From Kluyvera sp036759925 (GTDB taxonomy: Bacteria > Pseudomonadota > Gammaproteobacteria > Enterobacterales > Enterobacteriaceae), in NCBI RefSeq assembly GCF_036759925.1, contig NZ_JAPKIB010000007.1, forward strand, positions 163,488-227,487: 64,000 bases of DNA, in the 5' to 3' direction. A program made the translations under genes and the position numbers. A model generated the notes under the pieces. It saw nothing but the letters and a program-made list of their open reading frames with translations. It was not told the origin of the DNA and did no database searches. Of the stretch, positions 43,637-53,093 are shown piece by piece (the stretch's first letter is position 1; each line of letters opens with the position of its first letter).

Positions 43637-44287
43637 TTACGGTCTCCTTAGCGCCTTTTTGCTTAAGACTGCTGGATGCCGGATTTGCAATTCAAAACAT
43701 AGTTCGACGTTGCCAGTTTGTTATTTGGCTCACGGCTCTGCTGTAAAGATAACGCGAGGGTACAGAGCAAGGGCGCTTGACGGTGCACGTCTAATCTACA
43801 GTGAAACAACAGCAAATCAGGGTCTTAGCAATCCGATGATTCAAACCTGTACAACACTAATAACTGTCCTGATAAGTTCGGTCAATACCGTCACACTGTT
43901 ACATAACTTATTATCAGGTGAAAGAGTGACCCCATAACTTTTGAGCATTATATGCTTTTACAGGTGATGGTTGTAACAATAATGTTTAATATTTGTCAAA
44001 TCACGTGATTAATTTTTAAAAAATTGTTTTAATCGTGAGCATGATCACTGTTCTGCATAAAACCGGACAAACTATATGTAGGTTAATTGTAATGATTTTG
44101 TGAACAGCCTATACTGCCGCCAGGTCTCCGGAATACCCTGCAATCCCGAGCCACCCAGCGTTTTAACGTGTCGATTTAGCATCTGTGAGCAGATTTAACC
44201 ATGACGCGAAGTTATAGAAAGGACGCTGCTTGACCCGCCTGCGGACCGGAGGAAGGAAATAATAAGAACAGCATGTGGGCGTTATTC
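43637..44287. promoter_or_regulatory. Divergent gltA/sdhC control region
   Basis: 651 bp without a gene, strongly AT-rich around 43920-44110. In E. coli this region binds CRP, ArcA and Fur-linked small RNAs act on the sdhC leader. One good CRP-type site is visible (44034-44049). A reading frame at 43566-43937 runs out of the antisense strand of gltA and is not a gene. Confidence 0.7.
44034..44049. promoter_or_regulatory. Candidate CRP site upstream of sdhC
   Basis: CGTGA-GCATGA-TCACT matches TGTGA-N6-TCACA at eight of ten positions and lies about 240 bp before sdhC. Confidence 0.55.
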
Positions 44288-44677
44288 ATGATAAGAAATG
44301 TGAAAAAACAAAGACCTGTCAATCTGGATTTGACAACAATCCGGTTCCCTATAACAGCGATAGCGTCCATTCTCCATCGCGTATCCGGTGTGATTACGTT
44401 TGTGGCGGTCGGTATTCTGCTATGGTTGCTGGGCACCAGTCTCTCCTCCCCGGAAGGCTTCCAGACCGCTTCCTCCATCATGAGCAGCTTCTTCGTTAAA
44501 TTCATTATGTGGGGCATCCTCACTGCGCTGGCGTACCACGCGGTTGTGGGTATTCGTCACGTGTTAATGGATTTCGGTTATATCGAAGAAACCCTCGAAG
44601 CCGGTCAGCGCTCTGCGAAAATCTCTTTTGTTATTACTGTCGTGCTTTCAATTCTTGCAGGAGTCCTCGTATGGTAA
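44288..44677 (+). CDS. sdhC: Succinate dehydrogenase cytochrome b556 subunit
   Basis: 129 residues from MIRNVKKQRPVNL at 44288; the upstream in-frame ATG adds five residues and is less likely. It has three membrane helices. The heme b ligand His84 lies in ALAYHAVVGIRH. With SdhD it anchors the complex and forms the ubiquinone site (Ser27/Arg31 region SILHRVSG). It overlaps sdhD by 7 bp. Confidence 0.97.
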   Translation: MIRNVKKQRPVNLDLTTIRFPITAIASILHRVSGVITFVAVGILLWLLGTSLSSPEGFQTASSIMSSFFVKFIMWGILTALAYHAVVGIRHVLMDFGYIEETLEAGQRSAKISFVITVVLSILAGVLVW

Positions 44678-45018
44678 GCAACGCCTCAGCATTAGGACGC
44701 AACGGCGTACATGACTTCATCCTCGTCCGCGCCACCGCTATTGTCCTGACTCTGTACATCATCTACATGGTGGGCTTTTTTGCGACGCACGGTGAAGTCA
44801 CCTGGGAAATCTGGAGCGGTTTCTTTGCCTCTGCGTTCACCAAAGTGTTCACCCTGCTGGCTCTGTTCTCAATCTTGATTCATGCCTGGATCGGCATGTG
44901 GCAGGTGTTGACCGACTACGTTAAACCACTGGCTCTGCGCCTGACGCTGCAACTGGTTATTGTTGTGGCCCTGTTGGTTTACGTTATCTATGGATTTGTT
45001 GCGGTGTGGGGTGTGTGA
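44671..45018 (+). CDS. sdhD: Succinate dehydrogenase membrane anchor subunit
   Basis: 115 residues from MVSNASALGRNGVHDF, three membrane helices. The heme ligand His (ILIHAWIGMWQ) and the quinone-site LTDYVKP (Tyr about 83) are present. Overlaps sdhC before it and shares one base with the sdhA start (GTGTGATGAAA), so the three are coupled. Confidence 0.97.
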   Translation: MVSNASALGRNGVHDFILVRATAIVLTLYIIYMVGFFATHGEVTWEIWSGFFASAFTKVFTLLALFSILIHAWIGMWQVLTDYVKPLALRLTLQLVIVVALLVYVIYGFVAVWGV

Positions 45019-46784
45019 TGAAACTGCCAGTCAGAGAATTTGATGCTGTTGTGATTGGTGCCGGCGGCGCAGGTATGCGCGCGGCGCTGCAAATTTCCCA
45101 AAGCGGCCAGACTTGTGCGCTGCTGTCTAAAGTGTTCCCGACCCGTTCCCATACCGTATCTGCGCAGGGTGGTATCACCGTTGCGCTCGGTAATACCCAT
45201 GAAGATAACTGGGAATGGCACATGTACGACACCGTAAAAGGGTCGGACTACATCGGTGACCAGGACGCCATTGAATACATGTGTAAGACCGGCCCGGAAG
45301 CGATTCTGGAGCTGGATCATATGGGCCTGCCGTTCTCCCGTCTGGAGAATGGGACCATCTATCAACGTCCGTTTGGCGGCCAGTCGAAAAACTTCGGCGG
45401 CGAGCAGGCGGCACGTACCGCAGCGGCAGCTGACCGTACCGGTCACGCCCTGCTGCACACGCTTTATCAACAGAATTTGAAAAACCATACCACTATTTTC
45501 TCAGAATGGTATGCGCTGGACCTGGTGAAAAATGCCGATGGCGCCGTGGTGGGTTGTACCGCGCTGTGTATCGAAACCGGTGAAGTGGTGTACTTCAAAG
45601 CACGCGCAACCGTGCTGGCAACCGGCGGTGCTGGTCGTATCTATCAGTCCACCACTAACGCCCACATCAATACCGGTGATGGTGTTGGTATGGCTATCCG
45701 TGCCGGCGTTCCGGTACAGGATATGGAAATGTGGCAGTTCCACCCAACCGGTATCGCCGGCGCGGGCGTCCTGGTCACAGAAGGCTGCCGTGGTGAAGGT
45801 GGTTACCTGCTGAACAAACACGGCGAGCGCTTCATGGAGCGTTATGCGCCGAACGCGAAAGACCTGGCGGGTCGTGACGTGGTGGCGCGTTCCATCATGA
45901 TCGAAATCCGTGAAGGTCGCGGCTGTGACGGCCCATGGGGTCCACACGCCAAGCTGAAGCTGGATCACCTGGGTAAAGAAGTGCTGGAATCCCGTCTGCC
46001 GGGTATCCTGGAACTGTCTCGTACCTTCGCACACGTTGACCCGGTAAAAGAACCCATCCCGGTTATCCCAACCTGCCACTACATGATGGGCGGTATTCCG
46101 ACCAAAGTGAGCGGCCAGGCGCTGACCGTGAACGAGCAGGGCGAAGACGTGGTGATTCCTGGTCTGTTCGCGGTAGGTGAAATTGCCTGCGTATCCGTTC
46201 ACGGTGCGAACCGTCTGGGCGGCAACTCGCTGCTTGACCTGGTGGTCTTCGGTCGTGCGGTTGGCCTGCATCTGCAGGAATCCATCGCTGAGCAGGGCGA
46301 ACTGCGCGACGCTACTGAAGAAGAGATTGACGCTTCTCTGGAACGTCTGAATCGCTGGAACGGTAACCGTGACGGTGAAGACCCGGTCGAAATTCGCAAA
46401 GCGCTGCAGGAATGTATGCAGCATAACTTCTCGGTATTCCGTGAAGGCGATGCGATGGCCAAAGGTCTTGAGCAGCTGAAAGCGATTCGCGAGCGTCTGA
46501 AAAATGCCCGTCTGGATGACACGTCCAGCGAATTCAACACCCAGCGCGTAGAGTGCCTGGAGTTGGATAACCTGATGGAAACGGCTTACGCCACCGCGGT
46601 GTCTGCAAACTTCCGTACCGAAAGCCGTGGCGCACATAGCCGCTTCGACTTCCCGGATCGTGATGATGAAAACTGGCTGTGCCATTCCCTGTATCTGCCA
46701 GAGTCGGAATCCATGACGCGTCGTAGCGTCAATATGGAACCGAAACTGCGTCCGGCATTCCCGCCGAAGATTCGTACTTATTAA
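45018..46784 (+). CDS. sdhA: Succinate dehydrogenase flavoprotein subunit
   Basis: 588 residues from MKLPVREFDAVVIG. The FAD-binding GAGGAGMRAAL lies at 14-24, and the covalently flavinylated His45 in RSHTVSAQGG. The active-site HPTGIAGAG and the RGEGGYLLN segment with catalytic Arg are conserved. Oxidises succinate to fumarate, passing electrons to SdhB. Part of sdhCDAB-sucABCD. Confidence 0.98.
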   Translation: MKLPVREFDAVVIGAGGAGMRAALQISQSGQTCALLSKVFPTRSHTVSAQGGITVALGNTHEDNWEWHMYDTVKGSDYIGDQDAIEYMCKTGPEAILELDHMGLPFSRLENGTIYQRPFGGQSKNFGGEQAARTAAAADRTGHALLHTLYQQNLKNHTTIFSEWYALDLVKNADGAVVGCTALCIETGEVVYFKARATVLATGGAGRIYQSTTNAHINTGDGVGMAIRAGVPVQDMEMWQFHPTGIAGAGVLVTEGCRGEGGYLLNKHGERFMERYAPNAKDLAGRDVVARSIMIEIREGRGCDGPWGPHAKLKLDHLGKEVLESRLPGILELSRTFAHVDPVKEPIPVIPTCHYMMGGIPTKVSGQALTVNEQGEDVVIPGLFAVGEIACVSVHGANRLGGNSLLDLVVFGRAVGLHLQESIAEQGELRDATEEEIDASLERLNRWNGNRDGEDPVEIRKALQECMQHNFSVFREGDAMAKGLEQLKAIRERLKNARLDDTSSEFNTQRVECLELDNLMETAYATAVSANFRTESRGAHSRFDFPDRDDENWLCHSLYLPESESMTRRSVNMEPKLRPAFPPKIRTY

Positions 46785-46799
46785 TGCGGAGACAGGATT

Positions 46800-47516
46800 A
46801 TGAAACTCGAGTTTTCAGTTTATCGTTATAACCCGGACGTTGACGATGCTCCGCGCATGCAGGATTACACCCTGGAAGCGGAAGAAGGTCGCGACATGAT
46901 GCTGCTGGATGCATTGATGCAGCTGAAAGAAAAAGATCCAAGCCTGTCGTTCCGCCGCTCCTGCCGTGAAGGGGTGTGTGGTTCAGACGGCCTGAACATG
47001 AACGGGAAAAATGGTCTGGCGTGCATCACGCCGATCTCCGCGCTGAATCAGCCGGGCAAGAAAATTGTTATCCGTCCACTGCCTGGTCTGCCGGTTATCC
47101 GCGATTTGGTGGTAGACATGGGGCAATTCTACGCACAGTATGAGAAGATTAAGCCTTACTTGTTGAATAATGGGCAAAATCCTCCGGCTCGTGAGCATCT
47201 GCAGATGCCAGAGCAGCGTGAGAAACTCGATGGTCTGTACGAGTGCATTCTCTGCGCATGCTGTTCGACCTCTTGCCCGTCGTTCTGGTGGAACCCGGAC
47301 AAGTTTATCGGCCCGGCAGGCCTGCTGGCTGCGTATCGCTTCTTAATTGATAGCCGCGATACCGAAACCGACAGCCGCCTGGAAGGGTTAAGTGACGCTT
47401 TCAGCGTATTCCGCTGCCATAGCATCATGAACTGCGTCAGTGTATGTCCTAAGGGGCTGAACCCGACGCGCGCCATCGGCCATATTAAGTCGATGCTGCT
47501 GCAACGTAGTGCGTAA
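46800..47516 (+). CDS. sdhB: Succinate dehydrogenase iron-sulfur subunit
   Basis: 238 residues. The [2Fe-2S] ligands are Cys55, Cys60 and Cys63-equivalent in SCREGVCGSDG plus a later Cys (LACI). The C-terminal domain has ECILCACCSTSCPS and RCHSIMNCVSVCPKGLNP for the [4Fe-4S] and [3Fe-4S] clusters. Sixteen bases separate it from sdhA. It is followed by a structured 241-bp gap before sucA. Confidence 0.98.
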   Translation: MKLEFSVYRYNPDVDDAPRMQDYTLEAEEGRDMMLLDALMQLKEKDPSLSFRRSCREGVCGSDGLNMNGKNGLACITPISALNQPGKKIVIRPLPGLPVIRDLVVDMGQFYAQYEKIKPYLLNNGQNPPAREHLQMPEQREKLDGLYECILCACCSTSCPSFWWNPDKFIGPAGLLAAYRFLIDSRDTETDSRLEGLSDAFSVFRCHSIMNCVSVCPKGLNPTRAIGHIKSMLLQRSA

Positions 47517-47525
47517 TACCCTGTT

Positions 47526-47548
47526 CCCCTCTCCCATAAGGAGAGGGG
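47526..47548. repeat. Perfect 9-bp hairpin just after sdhB
   Basis: CCCCTCTCC pairs with GGAGAGGGG around CATAA, 10 bp after the sdhB stop. There is no T-tract. It may stabilise or process the sdhCDAB part of the mRNA. Confidence 0.65.
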
Positions 47549-47558
47549 ATAAAATGCA

Positions 47559-47642
47559 GGAAACCTTTAAAAACTGCCAAATCTGCTTTCTCTCATGAGA
47601 AAGGGTGAGCGCAAAGCGCTTAAGACAGTTTCTAAAGGTTCC
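47559..47642. repeat. Long inverted repeat with nested hairpins between sdhB and sucA
   Basis: GGAAACCTTTAAAAACTG at 47559-47576 is the near-exact inverse of CAGTTTCTAAAGGTTCC at 47626-47642. Between the arms are two smaller hairpins: CTTTCTC/GAGAAAG (47586-47603) and GCGC-AAA-GCGC. The whole can fold as a cloverleaf-like RNA or a small repeat element. I do not recognise the family. Confidence 0.7.
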
Positions 47643-47757
47643 TTCGCGGGCCAGTGCAAATACAAGAGCTCGCAAGTGAACCCTGGGACGTGTGCTATAT
47701 CGGCGTACGTCGTAGTTATCCACGGCGAAATAAGCATAAGATGCTTAAGGGATCACG

Positions 47758-50559
47758 ATGCAGAACGGCGCAATGAAAGCCTGGCTGGACTCTTCTTACC
47801 TCTCTGGCGCGAACCAGAGTTGGATAGAACAGCTCTATGAAGACTTCTTAACCGATCCTGACTCTGTCGACGCTCACTGGCGTTCAATGTTCCAGCAGTT
47901 ACCTGGTACCGGAGTCAAACCGGATCAATTTCATTCCAAAACACGTGATTATTTCCGTCGTCTGGCGAAGGATGCCTCACGTTACTCTTCTTCGATTTCC
48001 GACCCTGACACGAATGCGAAGCAGGTTAAAGTCCTGCAGCTTATCAACGCTTATCGCTTCCGTGGTCACCAGAACGCGATCCTCGATCCGCTGGGACTGT
48101 GGCAGCAGGATAAAGTGGCTGATTTAGATCCCGCTTTCCACGATCTGACTGAGGCCGACTTCCAGGAGAGCTTTAACGTAGGTTCTTTCGCCATCGGCAA
48201 AGACACGATGAAGCTCGGCGATCTGATTGATGCTCTCAAACAGACCTACTGCGGCCACATCGGCGCGGAATACATGCACATCACGAACACCGAAGAGAAG
48301 CGTTGGATCCAACAGCGTTTTGAAGCGGGGCATGCCACCTTTACTGCAGAAGAGAAAAAACGCTTCCTGAGCGAACTGACTGCGGCAGAAGGTCTGGAAC
48401 GCTACCTGGGCGCGAAATTCCCAGGTGCAAAACGCTTCTCGCTGGAAGGCGGTGATGCGTTGGTACCGATGCTCAAAGAGATGATCCGCCATGCGGGCAA
48501 GAGCGGTACCCGTGAAGTGGTGCTGGGTATGGCGCACCGCGGTCGTCTGAACGTGCTGATCAACGTACTGGGTAAACAGTCCCAGGAATTGTTCGACGAG
48601 TTCTCCGGCAAACATAAAGAACACCTCGGCACCGGTGACGTGAAGTACCACATGGGCTTCTCCTCCGACATCGAAACCGAAGGCGGTCTGGTACACCTGG
48701 CGCTGGCGTTTAACCCGTCACACCTCGAAATCGTAAGCCCAGTGGTTATCGGTTCCGTCCGTGCGCGTCTGGACCGTCTGGACGAGCCAAGCAGCAACAA
48801 AGTTCTACCGATTACCATCCACGGCGACGCCGCAGTAACCGGTCAGGGTGTGGTTCAGGAAACTCTGAACATGTCCAAAGCGCGTGGTTACGAAGTGGGC
48901 GGTACCGTTCGCATCGTGATTAACAACCAGGTGGGCTTCACTACGTCTAACCCGCTGGATGCGCGTTCAACGCCATACTGTACCGATATCGGTAAGATGG
49001 TGATGGCGCCAATCTTCCACGTGAATGCGGATGACCCGGAAGCCGTGGCTTTCGTTACCCGTCTGGCGCTGGACTTCCGTAACACCTTTAAACGCGATGT
49101 ATTCATCGACCTGGTGTGCTACCGCCGTCACGGCCACAACGAAGCCGACGAGCCAAGCGCAACCCAGCCGCTGATGTACCAGAAAATCAAAAAGCATCCG
49201 ACCCCGCGTAAAATCTATGCTGACAAGCTGGAAGCGGACAACGTCGCGACGCTGGAAGATGCCACCGAGATGGTTAACCTGTATCGCGACGCGCTGGACG
49301 CGGGCGAATGCGTGGTGAAAGAGTGGCGTCCAATGAACCTGCACTCCTTTACCTGGTCGCCATACCTCAACCATGAGTGGGACGAAAGCTACCCGAACAA
49401 AGTTGAGATGAAGCGCCTGCAGGAGCTGGCTAACCGTATCAGTACCGTACCTGACGCCATCGAAATGCAATCTCGCGTAGCGAAAATCTACGGCGACCGT
49501 CAGGCGATGGCGGCGGGCGAGAAGCTGTTCGATTGGGGCGGCGCGGAAAACCTGGCGTACGCTACGCTGGTCGATGAAGGCATTCCCGTCCGTCTGTCTG
49601 GTGAAGATGCCGGTCGCGGCACCTTCTTCCACCGTCATGCGGTGATTCATAACCAGTCTAACGGTTCCACCTACACCCCGCTGCAGCACGTGCATAACGG
49701 GCAGGGCGTGTTTAAGGTGTGGGACTCCGTACTGTCTGAAGAAGCGGTCCTGGCATTCGAATACGGTTATGCGACGGCTGAGCCGCGCACGCTGACCATC
49801 TGGGAAGCGCAGTTCGGCGACTTCGCCAACGGTGCGCAGGTGGTTATCGACCAGTTCATCTCCTCCGGCGAGCAGAAATGGGGCCGTATGTGCGGTCTGG
49901 TTATGCTGCTGCCACACGGTTATGAAGGTCAGGGTCCGGAGCACTCCTCTGCGCGTCTGGAACGCTATCTGCAACTTTGCGCACAGCAGAACATGCAGGT
50001 TTGCGTACCGTCCACCCCGGCACAGGTTTATCACATGCTGCGTCGTCAGGCGCTGCGCGGGATGCGCCGTCCGCTGGTGGTCATGTCGCCGAAGTCTCTG
50101 CTGCGTCACCCGCTGGCGGTCTCTACGCTGGACGAACTGGCCAACGGCACCTTTATGCCGGCCATCGGCGAGATTGACGAGCTGGATCCGCAGGGCGTGA
50201 AACGCGTTGTGCTGTGTTCTGGTAAGGTTTACTACGACCTGCTGGAACAGCGTCGCAAGAACGACCAGAAAGATGTCGCTATCGTGCGTATTGAACAGCT
50301 GTATCCGTTCCCGCACCAGGCGGTACAAGAAGTGCTGAAAGCTTATGCTCACGTGCATGATTTTGTCTGGTGCCAGGAAGAGCCGCTCAACCAGGGCGCA
50401 TGGTACTGCAGCCAGCATCATTTCCGTGATGTGATTCCATTTGGGGCCGGCCTGCGTTACGCAGGTCGCCCAGCCTCCGCCTCGCCGGCGGTAGGGTATA
50501 TGTCCGTTCACCAGAAGCAGCAACAAGATCTGGTCAATGACGCGCTGAACGTCGATTAA
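47758..50559 (+). CDS. sucA: 2-oxoglutarate dehydrogenase E1 component
   Basis: The thiamine-diphosphate-dependent decarboxylase of the 2-oxoglutarate dehydrogenase complex. It is 933 residues, as in E. coli. Key segments are the N-terminal SucB-binding region (WLDSSYLSGAN), RFRGHQNAILDPLG, GMAHRGRLNVL, the ThDP/Mg site HGDAAVTGQGVVQE with VINNQVGFTTSNP, and the SGEDAGRGTFFHRHAV stretch. It has an internal-promoter position after sdhB, and is followed 13 bp later by sucB. Confidence 0.98.
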   Translation: MQNGAMKAWLDSSYLSGANQSWIEQLYEDFLTDPDSVDAHWRSMFQQLPGTGVKPDQFHSKTRDYFRRLAKDASRYSSSISDPDTNAKQVKVLQLINAYRFRGHQNAILDPLGLWQQDKVADLDPAFHDLTEADFQESFNVGSFAIGKDTMKLGDLIDALKQTYCGHIGAEYMHITNTEEKRWIQQRFEAGHATFTAEEKKRFLSELTAAEGLERYLGAKFPGAKRFSLEGGDALVPMLKEMIRHAGKSGTREVVLGMAHRGRLNVLINVLGKQSQELFDEFSGKHKEHLGTGDVKYHMGFSSDIETEGGLVHLALAFNPSHLEIVSPVVIGSVRARLDRLDEPSSNKVLPITIHGDAAVTGQGVVQETLNMSKARGYEVGGTVRIVINNQVGFTTSNPLDARSTPYCTDIGKMVMAPIFHVNADDPEAVAFVTRLALDFRNTFKRDVFIDLVCYRRHGHNEADEPSATQPLMYQKIKKHPTPRKIYADKLEADNVATLEDATEMVNLYRDALDAGECVVKEWRPMNLHSFTWSPYLNHEWDESYPNKVEMKRLQELANRISTVPDAIEMQSRVAKIYGDRQAMAAGEKLFDWGGAENLAYATLVDEGIPVRLSGEDAGRGTFFHRHAVIHNQSNGSTYTPLQHVHNGQGVFKVWDSVLSEEAVLAFEYGYATAEPRTLTIWEAQFGDFANGAQVVIDQFISSGEQKWGRMCGLVMLLPHGYEGQGPEHSSARLERYLQLCAQQNMQVCVPSTPAQVYHMLRRQALRGMRRPLVVMSPKSLLRHPLAVSTLDELANGTFMPAIGEIDELDPQGVKRVVLCSGKVYYDLLEQRRKNDQKDVAIVRIEQLYPFPHQAVQEVLKAYAHVHDFVWCQEEPLNQGAWYCSQHHFRDVIPFGAGLRYAGRPASASPAVGYMSVHQKQQQDLVNDALNVD

Positions 50560-50572
50560 TTAAGGATACAAA

Positions 50573-51793
50573 ATGAGTAGCGTAGATATTCTGGTCCCTG
50601 ACCTGCCTGAATCCGTAGCAGATGCGACCGTAGCCACCTGGCATAAAAAACCTGGCGATGCGGTAGTTCGTGATGAAGTGCTGGTAGAAATCGAAACTGA
50701 CAAAGTGGTACTGGAAGTACCGGCGTCGGCGGATGGCATTCTGGATGCCGTTCTGGAAGATGAAGGTACTACCGTCACCTCCCGTCAAATCCTGGGTCGC
50801 CTGCGTGAAGGCAACAGCGGTGGTAAAGAAACCAGCGCGAAATCTGAAAGCAAAGAGTCTACCCCGGCTCAGCGCCAACAGGCTTCACTGGAAGAGCAGA
50901 ACAACGATGCGCTGAGCCCGGCGATCCGTCGCCTGCTGGCTGAGCACAACCTTGATGCCAACGCGATTAAAGGCACCGGTGTGGGCGGTCGTCTGACCCG
51001 TGAAGACGTTGAGAAACATCTGGCAAAAGCACCAGCGAAAGCTGCTGCTGCACCGGCTGCGGCTGCCGCAGCGCCGGTTGCACCGCTGGCGGGTCGCTCC
51101 GAGAAACGTGTTCCTATGACCCGTCTGCGTAAGCGCGTAGCCGAGCGTCTGCTGGAAGCGAAAAACTCTACCGCGATGCTGACGACCTTCAACGAAGTCA
51201 ACATGAAACCAATCATGGACCTGCGTAAGCAGTACGGTGACGCGTTTGAAAAACGTCACGGTATTCGTCTGGGCTTCATGTCCTTCTACGTGAAGGCCGT
51301 AGTTGAAGCGCTGAAACGCTACCCAGAAGTGAACGCGTCTATCGATGGCGAAGACGTGGTTTACCACAACTACTTCGATGTGAGCATGGCGGTTTCTACG
51401 CCGCGTGGCCTGGTGACCCCAGTACTGCGTGACGTTGATGCACTCGGCATGGCTGACATTGAGAAGAACATTAAAGAGCTGGCGCTGAAAGGCCGCGACG
51501 GCAAACTGACTGTCGAAGATCTGACCGGCGGTAACTTCACTATTACCAACGGCGGCGTCTTCGGTTCCCTGATGTCTACCCCGATTATCAACCCGCCTCA
51601 GAGCGCGATTCTGGGTATGCACGCCATTAAAGACCGTCCTATGGCGGTTGATGGCAAAGTGGAAATTCTGCCGATGATGTACCTGGCACTGTCCTATGAC
51701 CACCGTCTGATCGATGGGCGCGAGTCTGTAGGCTTCCTGGTGGCAATTAAAGAGCTGTTAGAAGATCCAACCCGTCTTCTGCTGGACGTGTAG
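50573..51793 (+). CDS. sucB: Dihydrolipoamide succinyltransferase (E2)
   Basis: 406 residues. The lipoyl domain carries the modified Lys44 in EIETDKVVLEVP. A peripheral-subunit-binding domain follows at about 110-150 (LSPAIRRLLAEHNLDANAIKGTG), then an Ala/Pro linker. The C-terminal catalytic domain ends with the His motif SYDHRLIDGRE. It forms the 24-mer core of the complex. A REP pair separates it from sucC. Confidence 0.98.
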   Translation: MSSVDILVPDLPESVADATVATWHKKPGDAVVRDEVLVEIETDKVVLEVPASADGILDAVLEDEGTTVTSRQILGRLREGNSGGKETSAKSESKESTPAQRQQASLEEQNNDALSPAIRRLLAEHNLDANAIKGTGVGGRLTREDVEKHLAKAPAKAAAAPAAAAAAPVAPLAGRSEKRVPMTRLRKRVAERLLEAKNSTAMLTTFNEVNMKPIMDLRKQYGDAFEKRHGIRLGFMSFYVKAVVEALKRYPEVNASIDGEDVVYHNYFDVSMAVSTPRGLVTPVLRDVDALGMADIEKNIKELALKGRDGKLTVEDLTGGNFTITNGGVFGSLMSTPIINPPQSAILGMHAIKDRPMAVDGKVEILPMMYLALSYDHRLIDGRESVGFLVAIKELLEDPTRLLLDV

Positions 51794-51804
51794 TTTTGAG
51801 TTAA

Positions 51805-51870
51805 CCCCGGCATCGCTTTCGCTCGGCCGGGCTACGAGATTGTAGCCCGGCCGAACGGAGTGACGCCGGG
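51805..51870. repeat. REP pair (BIME) between sucB and sucC
   Basis: CCCGGCATCGCTTTCGCTCGG with GCCGGGCTAC at 51805-51834 and its inverse GTAGCCCGGCCGAACGGAGT with GACGCCGGG at 51842-51870 form a pair of head-to-head REP units. Such pairs inside operons can set mRNA 3' ends and lower expression of the downstream genes. Confidence 0.8.
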
Positions 51871-51926
51871 AGACCCCAGAGTTCCAGACAACAACTCAAC
51901 AACATTTTATAGGATGGATAGAACAC

Positions 51927-53093
51927 ATGAACTTACATGAATATCAGGCAAAACAACTCTTTGCCCGCTATGGCTTACCGGCTCCGGTGGGTTATGCCTG
52001 TACTACTCCGCGTGAAGCAGAAGAAGCCGCTTCAAAAATCGGCGCTGGCCCGTGGGTAGTGAAATGTCAGGTTCACGCTGGTGGCCGCGGTAAAGCGGGC
52101 GGTGTGAAGGTCGTAAACTCTAAAGAAGACATTCGCGCTTTTGCAGAGCATTGGCTGGGCAAACGCCTGGTAACCTACCAGACGGATGCACACGGCCAGC
52201 CGGTTAACCAGATTCTGGTTGAAGCCGCGACCGACATCGGTAAAGAACTGTACCTGGGCGCGGTTGTTGACCGTAGCTCCCGTCGCGTGGTCTTCATGGC
52301 CTCTACCGAAGGCGGCGTAGAAATTGAAAAAGTGGCGGAAGAAACCCCGCACCTGATCCACAAAGTTGCGCTGGATCCGCTGGCAGGCCCAATGCCTTAC
52401 CAGGGTCGTGAACTGGCGTTCAAACTGGGTCTGGAAGGTAAACAGGTTCAGCAGTTCACCAAGATCTTCATGGGTCTGGCAACCATTTTCCTGGAGCGCG
52501 ACCTGGCGCTTATCGAAATCAACCCGCTGGTTGTGACCAAGCAGGGTGACCTGATCTGCCTCGACGGCAAACTGGGCGCTGACGGCAACGCACTGTTCCG
52601 TCAGGCTGACCTGCGCGAAATGCGCGACCAGTCTCAGGAAGACCCGCGTGAAGCGCAGGCGGCACAGTGGGAACTGAACTACGTTGCCCTTGATGGCAAC
52701 ATCGGTTGTATGGTTAACGGTGCGGGCCTGGCAATGGGCACCATGGACATCGTTAAACTGCACGGCGGCGAACCGGCGAACTTCCTGGACGTTGGCGGCG
52801 GCGCAACCAAAGAGCGCGTGACCGAAGCGTTCAAAATCATCCTCTCTGATGACAATGTTAAAGCCGTTCTGGTTAACATCTTCGGCGGTATCGTACGTTG
52901 TGACCTGATTGCTGACGGTATCATCGGCGCGGTAGCTGAAGTGGGCGTTAACGTCCCGGTTGTTGTTCGTCTGGAAGGCAACAACGCCGAACTCGGCGCG
53001 AAGAAACTGGCTGACAGCGGCCTGAATATTATTGCAGCGAAAAGTCTGACGGACGCAGCACAGCAGGTTGTTGCCGCAGTGGAGGGGAAATAA
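51927..53093 (+). CDS. sucC: Succinyl-CoA synthetase beta subunit
   Basis: 388 residues, ATP-grasp fold. The nucleotide-binding VKCQVHAGGRGKAGGVK segment is in the N-terminal part. The CoA/phosphate-side motif GGIVRCDLIADGI and the NGAGLAMGTMD stretch are in the C-terminal part. Converts succinyl-CoA to succinate with ATP or GTP formation. Its stop shares a base with the sucD start. Confidence 0.98.
   Translation: MNLHEYQAKQLFARYGLPAPVGYACTTPREAEEAASKIGAGPWVVKCQVHAGGRGKAGGVKVVNSKEDIRAFAEHWLGKRLVTYQTDAHGQPVNQILVEAATDIGKELYLGAVVDRSSRRVVFMASTEGGVEIEKVAEETPHLIHKVALDPLAGPMPYQGRELAFKLGLEGKQVQQFTKIFMGLATIFLERDLALIEINPLVVTKQGDLICLDGKLGADGNALFRQADLREMRDQSQEDPREAQAAQWELNYVALDGNIGCMVNGAGLAMGTMDIVKLHGGEPANFLDVGGGATKERVTEAFKIILSDDNVKAVLVNIFGGIVRCDLIADGIIGAVAEVGVNVPVVVRLEGNNAELGAKKLADSGLNIIAAKSLTDAAQQVVAAVEGK

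Noticed and set aside
43566..43937. 123-codon frame in the gltA-sdhC gap
   Set aside because: It begins inside the antisense strand of gltA and crosses the promoter region; composition is not coding-like.
48967..50526. 519-codon minus-strand frame opposite sucA
   Set aside because: Antisense shadow caused by codon bias in a highly expressed gene; no independent start signal.
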